From Mikania micrantha (Eukaryota; Streptophyta; Magnoliopsida; Asterales; Asteraceae), in assembly GCA_009363875.1 (NCBI GenBank), contig CM018689.1:57227741-57291740 (forward strand): a DNA stretch of 64,000 nucleotides. The letters are read 5' to 3'. The notes below the pieces were generated by a model. It worked only from the letters and a program-made list of their open reading frames with translations, was not told the DNA's origin and ran no database searches. Shown here piece after piece: positions 1 through 12,310 of the stretch. Within the stretch, counting starts at the first letter, position 1. The number at the start of each line of letters is the position of its first letter. The translations under genes were made by a program, and so were the position numbers.

Positions 1-1839
1 ATTAATGAAAAACTAACTTCTATACAAATCTATAACTAAATAAAATAACAATAAAAAGTATGCATCAAGTGAGAGTAGATATGTATAAGTGACATATAGA
101 TGTTTATTTGTTTCTTTTTAAAGTAATAAGATTATCAGGTTTTGATGTTTCCATGTTGGGGTTGTTTTCAGACTTGAGATGTAGAGGTTTAATTTCTAAG
201 CAAATGTAGGGCCGGATTATGAATTAAAACATTGAAATGAACGGTAGCTACCTTATTTTTAACCAATTAAACTTGAGAGAAATGAACTTGCTATATATAG
301 AGTCCTAACAAATATGTATCCATTAAAAAAAGTTTCTTCTTTTATATAAGAAGATTGAACGCAAGTAGCAAGAACCACATTAAAAGGGAATGAAAATCTT
401 CATTCAAAATATTATGAAAACAAAAGGACGACAACTGTAACATCACTGTATTTCGGGTTGTCCGTACACATGTTCGATTGTACGGTCATGACCTGATATG
501 ATAATATTTAATGATAATGAATTATTGGATGATATTACTATGATTTGGTATACACATTGAGAACACATATTATTCTATGCATAAACTATGGTGAGTTTAG
601 TTGTAACCCAACTAAATAGAACTAGATGGTTTATTGCAGTTACATTTCACAGATTATGGATGTTGGTATGGAATGGAAAGGGATTAGGAGTTTGTTATGG
701 TTTGGTTGCTAAACATAGTCAAGGACACATGGTCGTGGTTTATCGAAATAGCGGTGGGACGGTGTTGGGGAGGTTGCGATCTACCCCTGCATATGCCCTA
801 TACATATGCATATTTCGGTCTATCATGGATGTGTCAGTGATTTGGTTTAGTGGGAATTGGATTGTGAAATCATAATATTAAAGATAATAAAAGGTTGAAA
901 ATAGTTACACGAAGTTGAGGTTACGAACCTAACTTAAACGCGAATGTTAATTCAGAAATATTAACTTAATAAATGTATTTGTGTGGGTGACGATTCACAC
1001 GAATATAATTATCAGGAATAATATTCTGAAATGATATTCCATAAATCGTAAATCGAATCGAAATACGATACGAGCGTCAGAGTCGTAAAGGTGACGATCT
1101 TTACGAATACGTACGCAAGTAATGCGTTTCGACGAGATAATTAAATAATATTTAATGATATTAAATTTATAAATGAAAAATTTAAAAATATTTATTAGGA
1201 ATCACAACCTAAAACAAAACAGAACACAATCGTTATAACTAAATAAATTATTTAACGAAAAAAATGAAGTTGAAATAGTTTTACGAGACAATATTAAATA
1301 AAATTAATTTATAAAAACGAAACATATTTATTTGAAATGATTTATGTTTAAATATAAGTTACGAGCAAAAACCGAGCGTTTCTAATTATTAACGCGAAAG
1401 AAACGAGACCGAGCACGCGGGGAACGGATCGGGCATAAGAAGAAAATTTCCCTCCTTCTTCCTCATTCACCAACAAACCCTTTCTCTCTCTAGCTTCACA
1501 AATTCGTCACTTTCTCTCTCTAAAACTTCTCTCTACGATATCTCCTTCGTTACTCGACGGATTCGCGAGATTTTGGCGCCTACACGACTGTGTGATCAAG
1601 GAGAACAAGAACACATGAAGAAAACGCACGTTTGGTTAACATTTGAGGTAAACCTGAGTCATTTCTTTTTGGTTTTTGGGTTGAAAACCCTAATCGAGCA
1701 TGAATACCATTTTTTTTCACCATCTTTGGATTTTATATATGTTAATCGAACTGATAGTGGACCTAAGGAGGCCATGAACTAACTTTCTAGCCTAATCCCA
1801 TGGTTAGGAGGATGAATAACCGGTTTCAGCTCGTGGCAA

Positions 1840-2450
1840 GGGGTACAGGTCGGCAAACCTGTATAGCATCAGCCGAACCCCCTAAGAGCCAGACGAACCT
1901 GTAGTGAATGGGATTGCACAACCCTGGTGCCCACGAACCCCCCCCCCCCCCACGAACCTTGACAGTCAGCTGAGCCTTGGATCATCTAGGGCCGAACCTT
2001 GGGCTTAGGGCGAACCTTATGGATTAGCCAAAGTCACCCTTAGTCCCGAACCCTAGTATCAAGCTAAACTTAGCCAAACCCTTGGCTGGGCGAACCCCGA
2101 CAACGCGAACCTTCATTTGGGCGGGAAAAAGGTTCACCGAACCTTGGGCTAGATCGGAGCCCTTTCGACCGAACCTTAATACCTCAGGGCCACTAACCCT
2201 AGCATCTTGGCTTGGCCGAACCTTTGCTCATCTTGTTGGCTAAACCATTCATTTTAGTCGAACCATTTCTTGGCCGGACCTTCCTAATCAGCTGAACTCC
2301 CTTGGCTGCCGAGCCTGGACTTTAATCGGCTAAGGTTGATGTAGCCGAACCTAGACTATAAACTATATGGAACACACGAACCCTATGAAGCCGAACCTTA
2401 GTATAATCGGGCCGAACCTATCCCGTTGGGCCAAAAGGTTCGCTGCCCTC
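1840..2450 (+). repeat. Dispersed short-word array (CCGAACCTT) inside LTR A
   Basis: The word CGAACC, often extended to GCCGAACCTT, recurs many times at irregular spacing, with GGGC blocks between. A run of about 14 C lies at 1938-1952. It is upstream of the LTR A splice-donor motif. No ORF runs through it. It resembles the TGGGCC-rich stretch at the comparable place in LTR D, but the word is different. Confidence 0.6.
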
Positions 2451-3002
2451 CTTGATGATAAAATGTAAGTGACAAACTAGGTTTAATGGGGAATCAAGGA
2501 TCATGGGAAATTAAAATTATGCATGCATGAATGATTATACTAACCACCACCTTTTCTCTTTCTAACTTGATTTTTAAAGAAACTAGGAAGTATATATATA
2601 TTGAACTTGAGGTACAATTAACTTAATGTATAGATTTTATTAAATTGGAATTTAAGTGTTACTAACTCAAATTATGGTGGCTAGTATAATTGATCATGCA
2701 TGTGAGGATATATCCATGATATCACAACAAGTGTATCATTATAAAATAGTTAACAATTAGCAAGTCTAAACTATCTTTAATGATGAACATTTATAAGGGA
2801 TTGGTTAATCCGTTTCAACTTAGATTAATCAAACTAAGTGGTGAAACACCTATTGATTTAAAAGCGAACATGTGAGAATAATTAAAATAAGACGCGTATG
2901 CTTATGAATACCCGACACACGATAATTACAAGTTATTGAGTAATTGATTGATCTATCTTACGTGAGCGCGCGTACTACAAGAACACTGATTCTAAAGACT
3001 CA

Positions 3003-3644
3003 GGTGAGTTCTTATAACCTCCTTTTTAAATCTTTTTGTTTTAAACTCGGAGGTGAAACATGTATACCACTTTTAAATATTATTTTGATAACACATGGAT
3101 GATACCTGTTTATCAATATGATATACATATTATGGGATTATCATTATTTATGGATTATCACTGATTATCATATATCCGTGTGACATTGTCATTGACTCCG
3201 ATCATTAACAATGATTACATGTATTGCCACTTGGATTATCACAACTCCATGAATTGTTACTGTTGACTTCGTTCTTCCGAAACGATTGCATGTATTGTCA
3301 CGTGGGTTGCTACCACTCCATGGATAATGTCTTTAACTTCTGTTAATCACATTAATTCCATGTATTGTCACATATGCTATTTGAGAATATTGATGTTTGA
3401 GATTTGTTGAATGATTATGTGGTTGATTATCTATGATTGTCTATGATTATATGAGATATGTGATAATGTGTTTTGTGTTTGGTGTGTTTGGGTTATGTGA
3501 TGGACTATCTCGCAGGTACTCATGTGGATTTTCTCAAGAAACTCTAAACTTTTATAACCATTTTGTAAAACCGTTTTAAATATAAAAACTTATGATTACT
3601 CACCAACTACTTCGTAGTTGACACTTGATTTTTACATGTTTCAG
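3003..3644 (+). other. Putative LTR-internal intron in LTR A
   Basis: A consensus donor CAG/GTGAGT has its GT at 3004. Its complement ACTCACC is at 3598-3604, overlapped by a 7-bp hairpin (CAACTAC / GTAGTTG, 3604-3620). An acceptor-like TTTCAG ends at 3644. GGTGAGT at 3003-3009 pairs perfectly over 7 bp with ACTCACC. The supposed intron would be 641 nt. Splicing is inferred; only the motifs and their spacing are seen. Confidence 0.45.
3150..3375 (+). repeat. 71-bp degenerate minisatellite in LTR A
   Basis: CATGTATTG recurs at 3218, 3289 and 3359 (periods 71 and 70) within longer diverged repeats carrying ATTGTCA and CACTCCATG-like blocks. It lies between the donor motif and its partner, as do the minisatellites of LTRs B to E. 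Confidence 0.55.
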
Positions 3645-5896
3645 GGAATGAGGAAAAGTAGGTAGAGTTGGATGACTCTACATCTTTTGGGACATCATCA
3701 CTTAGGTTCTTGGACTTAGTTAAATAACTGAAATTCTGAAGACTAGAATTTAGTTAGATAGCTAAATCTTTTTGTGTAATTGATGTAACTAATTCATGAT
3801 GAACATGATTTTTGTGTAATTAATTTGGTTGATTAAATGATATGTGATGATTTAAATTAGATGCCCACGAGCTTATGAACAATCTACACGTCCCTCGTGG
3901 CATCCCGACGTTTCCGCCATCGGTCGGGGTGTTAAAACAACTGCACTGTCAAACAAAAAGTAATCAATAAAATCAAAACATCTAAATAAATCACTCTGTA
4001 CCATTTCTTAATCTGGCCTCATATCTAAAAATTGTAACACATTTGTCTTTTTCTTTTTTAGTTTAAACATCTTATAACACATTTTTTCACATGTATATTC
4101 AAATACTTATGTAAAGCACATTTGCTTCTCTCTCATATTAACTCAATATTTATGTTGTCTTAGTTTTAATCCTTTCAATTAGAATAACATATATGTCATA
4201 CACATACACTATTAAGTATTATCGACGACACTTTGCGTACAAGCATATTATGTTGATTGATTCCTAAGATATTACGCCGTGTATTATACGGAATAAATAT
4301 AAAATATTAAATAGTTAAAACTTATAATTTAGAGATTACATAATAATAGAATAGTATTTATGAAAAACTAACTTCTATACAAATCTATAACTAAATAAAA
4401 TAACAATAAAAAGTATGCATCAAGTGAGAGTAGATATGTATAAGTGACATATAGATGTTTATTTGTTTCTTTTTAAAGTAATAAGATTATCAGGTTTTGA
4501 TGTTTCCATGTTAGGGTTGTTTTCAGACTTGAGATGTAGAGGTTTAATTTCTAAGCAAATGTAGGGCCGGATTATGAATTAAAACATTGAAATGAACGGT
4601 AGCTACCTTATTTTTAACCAATTAAACTTGAGAGAAATGAACTTGCTATATATAGAGTCCTAACAAATATGTATCCATTAAAAAAAGTTTCTTCTTTTAT
4701 ATAAGAAGATTGAACGCAAGTAGCAAGAACCACATTAAAAAGGAATGAAAATCTTCATTCAAAATATTATGAAAACAAAAGGACGACAACTGCACTGTCA
4801 AACAAAAGGTAATCAATAAAATCAAAACATCTAAATAAACCACTCCGTACCATTTCTTAATCTGGCCTCATATCTAAAAATTGTAACACATTTGTCTTTT
4901 TTCTTTTTTAGTTTGAACATCTTATAACATATAAATTTCACATGTATATTCAAATACTTATTTAAAGCACATTTGCTTCTCTCTCATATTAACTCAATAA
5001 ATATGTTGTCTTAGTTTTAATTCTTTCAATTTAAATAACATATATGGATAATACTTAATTAAACATAATAAACACTTGAAAAAATTAACGAAATATGAGA
5101 AACAAAATGGGTCTGATAATAAAATTTATATCATACACATACACTATTAAGTATTATCGATGACACTTTACGTGCAGGCATATTATGTTGATTGATTAGT
5201 AGGATATTACCTCGTGTATTACACTGAATAAATATAAAATATTAAATAGTTAAAACTTATAATTTAGAGATTTCAAAATAATATAATAGTATTTATGAAA
5301 AAACTAACTTCTATACATATCTATAACTAAATACAATAACAATAAAAAAGTATGCGTCAAGTGAGAGTAGATATGTATAAGTGACATATAGATGTTAATT
5401 TGTTTCTTTTTAAAGTAATAACATTATCATGTTTTGATGTTTCCATGTTGGGGTTGTTTTCATACTTGAGATATAGAGGTTCAATTTCTAAGCAAATGTG
5501 GGGCCGGATGATAAATTGAAAAATTGAAATGAACGGTACCTACCTTTTTTTAACCAATTAAATTTGAAAGAAATGAACTTGTCATATATAGAGTCCTAAC
5601 AAATATGTATCAATTAAAAAAATGTTTTTTCTTTTATATAAGAAGGTTGAACGCAAATAGCAAGAACCATATTCAAAGGAAAAGAAAATCTTCATTCAAA
5701 ATATTATGAAAACAAAAGGACGACAACTTCACTTTCAAACAAAAAGTAATCAATAAAATCAAAATTTATAAATGATTCACTCCCTACCATTTCTTAATCT
5801 GGCCTCATATCTAAAAATTGTAACACATTTTGTATTTTTCTTTTTTAGTTTGAACATCATATAACGCATTTTTTCACACGTATATTGAATAACTTA

Positions 5897-6359
5897 CTAG
5901 GTTAAAATCTCGTGTATTACACGGGTTGACTTAAAATTTATATTAATACATATGACTTGGTTTTTTTTAATTATTTACTTTTTATTATTTCAATATAGTG
6001 TATTTTTTCATTTAAATTATCCAATCATATTAAATGTTTAAAAAATTTAAAATCATTCATTAAAAACAAATAGTATCATTAATGTTTTATTTTTAAATAT
6101 TTTAAGAAATATAATTTGAATTATTAAGAAAATTAATAAGAAACTATTAAATTAAAATATAGGTTTATTTAAAAGCTTCATAGTTAATTTCATTTTAAAT
6201 GCATATAACTAATAATATATTAATTATTATTTCTATTTTTCTAACTAAATCATAAATATAAATAATTAAAGAGGAGAGAGAAGCAGGAAAAACAAAATTT
6301 AGATGGCCTAAAATTATGACAAGTGTCCAAAATTATTTTGATTTATTAGTATTAATAGA
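5897..6359 (-). mobile_element. Non-autonomous Helitron, 463 bp
   Basis: On the minus strand it starts TCTATTAATACTAATAAA and ends with a hairpin then CTAG, between host A and T. Removing it joins ACTTA to TTTAAAG, which matches the empty site in the neighbouring unit at about 4957. There is no target duplication, as expected for Helitrons. No coding. The 3' hairpin (CTCGTGT / ACACGGG) has one wobble pair. Confidence 0.85.
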
Positions 6360-9227
6360 TTTAAAGTACATTAGCTTCTCTCTCATATTAACTCTATATT
6401 TATGTTGTCTTAGATTGAATTCTTTCAATTAGAATAACATATATGGATGACTACTTAATTAAACATAATAAACACTTGAAGAAATTAACGAATTATGAGA
6501 AAGAAAATGGGTCTGATAAATATATTATATCATACACGTGCACTATTAAGTATTATCGACGACACTTTACGTGCAGACATATTATGTTGATTAATTACTA
6601 CGATATTACCCCGTGTATTACACGGAATAAATATAAAATATTAAATAATTAAAACTTATAAGTTAGAGATTACAAAATAACATAATATTATTTATGAAAA
6701 AACTAACTTATATACATATCTATAACTAAATAAAATAACAATAAAAAGTATGCGTCAAGCGAGAGTAGATATGTATAAGTGACATATAGATGTTTATTTG
6801 TTTCTTTTTAGAGTATTAACATTATCATGTTTTGATGTTGCCATGTTGAGGATGTTTTGAGACTTGAGATGTAGAAGTTCAATTTCTAAGCAAATGTGGG
6901 GCCGGAATATGAATTAAAACATTGAAATGAACGGTAGCTGCCTTATTTTTAACCAATTAAACTTGAGAGAAATTAACTTGCTATATATAGAGTCTTAACA
7001 AATATGTATCCATTAAAAAAAGTTTCTTCTTTTATATAAGAAGGTTGAACGCAAGTAGCAATAACCACATTCAAAGGGAAGGAAAATCTTCATTTAAAAT
7101 ATTATGAAAACAAAAGGATGACAACTTCACTTCAGACAAAAAGTAATCAATAAAATCAAAACATCTAAATAAATCACTCCGTAGCATTTCTTAATCTGAC
7201 CTCATAACTAAAAATTGTAACACATTTATCTTTTTTTTTTTAGTTTGAACAGCATATAACACATTTTTTCACATGTATATTCAGAAACTTATTTGAAGCA
7301 CATTAGCTTCTATCTCATATTAACTCAATGTTTATGTTGTCTCAGTTTTATCTTTTCAATTAAAATAATGTATATCGATAACTACTGAAATAAACATGAT
7401 AAACACTTGAAAAAATTAACGAAATATGAGAAACAAAATGAGCCTGATAAAAAAATTATATTATACACGTACAGTATTTAGTATTGTCGAAGACACTTTA
7501 CGTACATGCATATTATGTTGATTGATTACTAGGATATTATCCCGTGTATTACACGGAATAAATATAAAATATTAAATAGTTAAAACTGATAATTTAGAAA
7601 TTACCAAAATAATAGAATAATATTGATGAAAAAACTAACTTGTAACGACCCGGTTTAACGTATTATTAAAAATATTCGAAATGTGAAATATTTTTATGAT
7701 TATATAAATTTTACTTGTGGTAACTAGTAGGTTAAATTGATAAATGTTCAACTACTAGTAAATACTAGTTAGATGATTAAAGTTTGGGGACTAAATTTGC
7801 CATAAAATGAAAGTATAATTAAAAGGGAGTTTTTAAGAGTAATGGGGGTCAAACTTGGTCAAAATCAGAATTTTGATTGGGAGGCTAGAAAGGGGCGACG
7901 ACCAAGAAGGAGGAAAATAAAGGTTTCGGGTTTTTGATCAAATTCGTCATCAAATCAATGCAAGCTAGGATTTGGATTCCCCTTGAAATTTCTCAATGTA
8001 AGGTTTGTGATTTCATGTGTGGTGATGGAAATTTCGTGGGTTTGCTTGTGGGTGTGATTAGATGATGATAAAATTCAAATCTTGGATGTTTGATTGTAGT
8101 TTAGCACATGTATTGTGTGTAGTGATATGATAATCAACTAATCTGACCATTTTATATGAAAACTCTTGCAATAACCTAGATATGGGTTTTGGGGATTTCA
8201 TGAGTTTAAGTGTTCTTTAACTTTACAAAGTCAATAATGGATATTTATGAATATGGGTGGATTGATTGTATATGTGCAGTAATTTTTATGAAAAACCATA
8301 AAATGAAGGTTTCATGGTTTAAATGATTTGAATGGGAATGTTGATATTTTAGAATGTTGATGTTTGGGGGGATATAAGAACATGCACATAAGGTGTTTGA
8401 AGAAATGCTTCTAATATCCCTTGGTTACTCAATTGAATTGGGAATTTGGTGAAAATGGGAGTAATGGATAAAGAACATAAATTGTATGAATAAAAAGTAT
8501 AAATTAAGTGTAAGTAGTTAAAATGATAAGAAATGAATGTGAATTGATGAATTAGGAGAGTTTGACTATGATAAAGTCAAATTGTTAATGGGTCAAAGGG
8601 GTATTCCTTGATTGAATGTGTATATGTGATTACATGATCTAGAAAGTGGAAGTGCAAACCAAAGACCTGGTAAGGAGAAGATGGAACAAAGTGGCATTAT
8701 GGACCAAGGTGAGTAACCTACTCACTAATTATGCAACCATAAGTCATATTAGTGATTGAATGTGTGCGTCTTGAATACTTGACTACTTGATAGTTTCTTG
8801 TAGTATTGAAAATTGTCTATGTGTGATGTAGTTAACAATCGTATAGTTATTATTGTTGCATATTTGTTGTATGTATTTTATGGGAATGGAGAAAATTCCT
8901 ATATTGTTAGCATTGCTCGAAAGAAATGTTATTTTGTAAATAATGGTATATGTTGAATATGGAGAGTATATGTTTATCTACATGGTAGTATTTTTTGTTG
9001 TTTGACTAGTAGAAAGTGAAAAGGTAATTATGCATATGAAAATAGAACTACCAATATAGGGGATTAACAATGGTTATGGAATAAATGAATGTTTGACTAA
9101 TGAAAGTCAAAGTATGTGTTTATATGTAATGAAATGATTATGAGCATAATTGATGCTTGATATGTGGTGTATGCATAACCTGGTATGGTGTCAATATATG
9201 TTAAAGGATAGTTGACACGTTACTTGA

Positions 9228-9425
9228 TTGATGATCCACATTCGTGTGGAATGTGATGTAAGACCAAAATTTGGTGGCATTTGGGTGATGATCTACATTC
9301 GGGTGGAAGTAGATACAAGTCCATACTCTTATGGCAAAAGGGGATGATCCACATGCGTGTGTAAGATGATGTAAAGCCACCATGGAGTGGCATTGGTGAT
9401 GATCCGCATTCATGCGGAAGGATAT
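9228..9425 (+). repeat. 56-bp minisatellite in LTR B
   Basis: Four copies begin GATGATC(C/T) at 9230, 9287, 9343 and 9398 (periods 57, 56, 55). Each holds a small dyad such as CCACATTCGTGTGG and a GTGGCAT block. The ORF on the opposite strand here is only a product of the repeat. Confidence 0.7.
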
Positions 9426-9652
9426 TGATAAATGAAGGACATTAATAGATAAGAATGAGTTTGGGTGAATGACCTGTTAAGTGATTTTATACTAATTACA
9501 AGTTGTAAAGTCACCAAGATAGTTTTGGGACTTATTTATATTGTCCGTAAAGTGTTATGGGATATATTTTGTGGTATGATAATGATTGGAAATGAATTTG
9601 GGAGTTAAAACTGATTATGATGCGTTTTGGGTAATTTTTGGACAAATCTGTC

Positions 9653-9795
9653 AGTGGAGTCTGGGACGCCATTGGGCGCATCCAGGACACCACCTAAAAC
9701 GCCACCTAGAGTCCAGGAAGCCACCAAGCCTCTGTAGACGCCACCAAAAAACGCCACAGTGGAGTCTGGGACGCCACTCAGGACGTCACTTCCTA
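9653..9795 (+). repeat. GACGCCAC-rich short-word block in LTR B
   Basis: GGAGTCTGGGACGCCA occurs twice (near 9657 and 9762), with several ACGCCAC or CCACC words between. It is much more G+C-rich than its surroundings. It adjoins the insertion point of LTR C. Confidence 0.5.
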
Positions 9796-10088
9796 TAGGA
9801 ACGATTATGAATGGGGAGGTTAAGGGGCTGTAACCCCCAGTTACTATTCAACATTTTTCAAATATATCAGAGTTGGTCCCAACAAATTTTTCATTTTTAA
9901 AACCTTGTTTGACCTTCTTTATTTAATAATATTAAACAAAGTTTAACGCAAACGTAAACGTGTCACACATTTTACAATACTTATTTACGTAAGTAAGTTT
10001 AAACCAAAAGTTAGAAAGTTGCAACAAGGTTTGTTCGTTCGATTCACGATCTGCCTCGATCCTTACAGCCGTATACATCATGTTTGAC

Positions 10089-10950
10089 CTACAACCATCA
10101 CATAATAATTCCCATTAGTTCATAAGAACTAAGTAAGTAAACCCCAATGGTTTTGCACAACCAAATGTAAAAATACATTTTTCACAATCAATATTCAAAC
10201 TGATTCATTTCTAATCGAATTGACTCTCACAATGTAATAATATCATATTATCAATCATCAACTATTGCTCACAATAGTTTAATCAAAATTACACTATGGT
10301 GTTCACATTCATGTACTTCCACCATAGCTATTTGTCAGCACCTCTGACTATTCACGCATTTGTGATATCATAATTAGTTCAAGTCTTGAGATGTTCACCC
10401 ACCGGTACTTCCATCTAAGACAAATTGCTAGCACCTCTAGCTATCCACCATTGTGGAGTCATAATTAATTCAAGTCTTAAGATGTTCACCCACCGGTACT
10501 TCCATCTAAGACAAATTTCTAGCACCTCTAGCTATCCACCATTGTGGAGTCATAATTAATTGAAGTCTTAAGATGTTCACCCACCGGTACTTCCATCTAG
10601 GACAAATTGGTAGCACCTCTAGCTATCCACCATTGTGGAGTCATAAATAAATCAAGTCTTAAGATGTTCACCCACCGGTACTTCCATCTAAGACGAATTG
10701 CTAGCACCTCTAGCTATCCACCATTGTGAAGTCATAAATAATTCAATCAAGTTACTATGATGTTCATCCATCGGTACTTCCATCATAGAATTCCCACACT
10801 ATTATTCACCAAGGTATTAGATTTATCATAGGTTGTTGTACTTTTATTATTCAACATTCCCCTATCACCAATGCCATATTTATCATATAATTTATTCAAC
10901 AACAAATTCAATGTTTATTATGTGATGTCATAGTTATGGGATTACTTACC
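10089..10950 (-). other. Putative LTR-internal intron in LTR C
   Basis: Read on the minus strand, the donor AAG/GTAAGTAA lies at about 10950-10942. Its complement TTACTTAC is at 10140-10133. A hairpin (7-bp stem, 4-nt loop, 10115-10132) follows, then an acceptor-like TTGTAG ending near 10089. The GTAAGT form, against GTGAGT in the other LTRs, is matched by ACTTAC in the partner. This is the covarying case. The length would be about 0.86 kb. Confidence 0.4.
10330..10790 (-). repeat. 91-bp minisatellite in LTR C
   Basis: GATGTTCACCCA recurs at 10390, 10481, 10572 and 10663 (period exactly 91), with a diverged fifth copy near 10758. Each unit includes CACCGGTACTTCCATC and the near-dyad AGCACCTCTAGCT. 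It lies wholly between the donor and partner motifs. Confidence 0.8.
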
Positions 10951-11676
10951 TTGTTCAGATAAGAGATTAGCAACTACAGGCTCTTTTCTTGCTCTATGAC
11001 CAGTGGTCTGACTTCCACTACCACCACCTAGTTGCAAAATACATATACAACTAGTTTCAACACGTATAGCACATACAATCAAGTTCAACACACTTGACTG
11101 ATTTGACTTGCTCAAAGTCAATTTATCACATAAACGACTTTATCTTACTACGTTTAGTAAGTTTTAGTCAATTATCATAATTAATCATATTTCATGCCTC
11201 CTTAGGCATTCCATCAAATAATTGATGTTCATTATTTTAGTTACGATCTTTAATCACTTCTTTTATTATTCAAAAATTCATTTATGATCATAACTATTAA
11301 TAATTTTAACATCAATTCATCACATACCAATATTTAATCCATGGATCATAATCCATATTTCATTTAAAATCATAATCTACCCATCCCACTAGTTATCATA
11401 TATACTATGATTTGGATTTCATAACAACCGGACATTATCCCGGCTTCAAAACGAAGATTTCACCATTAAATTAGCAAGTTCTTCGTTTCTAACAATCCCT
11501 ATTTATCAACTAGGCAATAATCAATACCCATAATCATAGTAATACATTCAAAACTAGATTTAATCCACACAACATTAAACTAGTAGGATAAAACGAATCA
11601 TTACCCAAACGAACGGATATTCAGTTGCAAAACAACGATCAGATGTTGCAGATACGTTCTGTGGTACGATCCGTGG

Positions 11677-11835
11677 GTTTAAATAGCTTCACCAAACTGC
11701 CTCACCCGTCGCGTACCGCGAAGAGGGGCAAAAGGAGCCTTCGCGTACCGCGAAGCAATTCGGGATCTTCAGATATTTTGGGTTCTTCGCGTACCGCGAA
11801 GGAACCTCAAAATCACCTTGGCGTACCGCGAAGAG
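11677..11835 (-). promoter_or_regulatory. Candidate LTR C promoter: four GC-rich repeats upstream of a TATA-like box
   Basis: The 13-mer GCGTACCGCGAAG occurs at 11711, 11743, 11789 and 11821 (spacing 32, 46, 32). It is part of the near-palindrome TTCGCGTACCGCGAA. On the minus strand these sit just upstream of CTATTTAAA at about 11690-11680, a TATA-like box. The layout suggests a set of transcription-factor sites in U3. Function is inferred. Confidence 0.45.
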
Positions 11836-12310
11836 TCCCAAAACACAATATCTTTGTAATTTTCTTCGTTTCGCGATTCCGGACAATCCGTAACTCCGTT
11901 TCGCGCACGGTTTTCTCCCACGTTCATAATTTCTCACATATTTTCAAATACATTTCATTATTAGAAACCGGTTGTTACAGGGGTTAACTCACCCAGTCCT
12001 TTTGGACTAACACTTGATTGTTTGTGGTTGTTTCAGGTCAAAAGTAGGCTCGGCTACGAAGTCATGATCGGGATGCGGAGGATCGAACCATGTTGATGGT
12101 AACAAACAAATGTTTTTATTAAAATGATTTTCTTAGATATCATTATAAATGGGTTAAGAGTATTTAATATTAGCAAACAATTTTGTTTGGGAGATGTGAA
12201 TGTTTATGGGTTAGTTGGGTTATGTAACTAACGTAACTTGAAAATTTTAGGGACCTATAAAACTCAGATATAATTATGTAAAAGATGGTTTTGAGAATTG
12301 GGGAGCCACA

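Larger units (their letters stand above)
436..3936 (+). mobile_element. Solo LTR A, Ty3/gypsy-like, 3.5 kb
   Basis: A 3501-bp block starts TGTAACATC and ends GGGTGTTAAA, with a flanking 5-bp duplication ACAAC at 431-435 and 3937-3941. The uninterrupted site is present in the next array unit near 4785-4800, so the borders are firm. There is no second LTR, primer site or coding sequence, so this is a solo LTR. The 3' end reads AAA where a canonical CA is expected. A pyrimidine-rich leader lies near 1450-1540. The element contains a CGAACC-rich stretch, a 71-bp minisatellite and a splice-donor/partner pair, listed separately. Confidence 0.8.
1..7640 (-). repeat. Tandem array of ~935-bp Helitron-like units
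   Basis: Sequence blocks recur with unit starts near 4264, 5199, 6598 and 7529. Spacing is 935, 936 (after removing the 463-bp insertion at 5897) and 931 bp. A partial unit lies at 1-435 plus 3942-4263. Each unit starts with a CTAG-like tetranucleotide (CTAA, GTAG, CTAC or CTAG) followed by a hairpin of the form CCCGTGTATTACACGG. On the minus strand this is the 3' terminus of a Helitron (hairpin, then CTRR). The units lie head to tail. No helicase coding is seen; the 69-aa ORF at 6443 is not kept in the other units. The array predates three insertions in it (LTR A, a Helitron, LTR B). Confidence 0.7.
9829..11979 (-). mobile_element. Solo LTR C nested in LTR B, 2.15 kb
   Basis: The plus-strand borders are TGTAACCCCC and GGTTGTTACA. 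The flanks are GGGGC at 9824-9828 and GGGGT at 11980-11984, a 5-bp duplication with one mismatch. Motif order (TATA-like box, donor, partner, acceptor) sets the minus orientation. It holds a 91-bp minisatellite and four copies of a 13-bp GC-rich word. There are no coding regions; the ORFs at 11625-11987 are chance products. Confidence 0.75.
8708..12036 (+). other. Putative LTR-internal intron in LTR B (split by LTR C)
   Basis: The donor AAG/GTGAGT has its GT at 8709. GGTGAGT (8708-8714) is complementary to ACTCACC at 11987-11993. A 5-bp hairpin AGTCC / GGACT (11995-12008) follows, and TTTCAG ends at 12036, 43 nt past the partner. After removing LTR C the supposed intron is about 1.17 kb. A second, local complement (CTACTCAC) follows the donor directly. 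Splicing is inferred. Confidence 0.4.
7641..12310 (+). mobile_element. Solo LTR B, Ty3/gypsy-like, with nested LTR C
   Basis: It starts TGTAACGACCCGG and ends GGAGCCACA, flanked by the duplication TAACT at 7636-7640 and 12311-12315. The array sequence CTAACTTCTATAC is split by the insertion. Without the nested LTR C and its 5-bp duplication the length is about 2.5 kb. No internal coding region, primer site or second LTR is present. It holds a 56-bp minisatellite, a GACGCC-rich block and a donor/partner motif pair. Confidence 0.8.

Noticed and set aside
588..875. 95-aa ORF in LTR A
   Set aside because: It lies inside a solo LTR, has no family features, and the region is U3-like sequence.
11625..11987. 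120-aa and 82-aa ORFs on opposite strands
   Set aside because: They arise from four GC-rich word repeats that lack stops; they cross the LTR C border.
436..12310. LTR A and LTR B as the two LTRs of one element
   Set aside because: Their sequences differ, each has its own target duplication, and array units lie between them without coding or primer sites.
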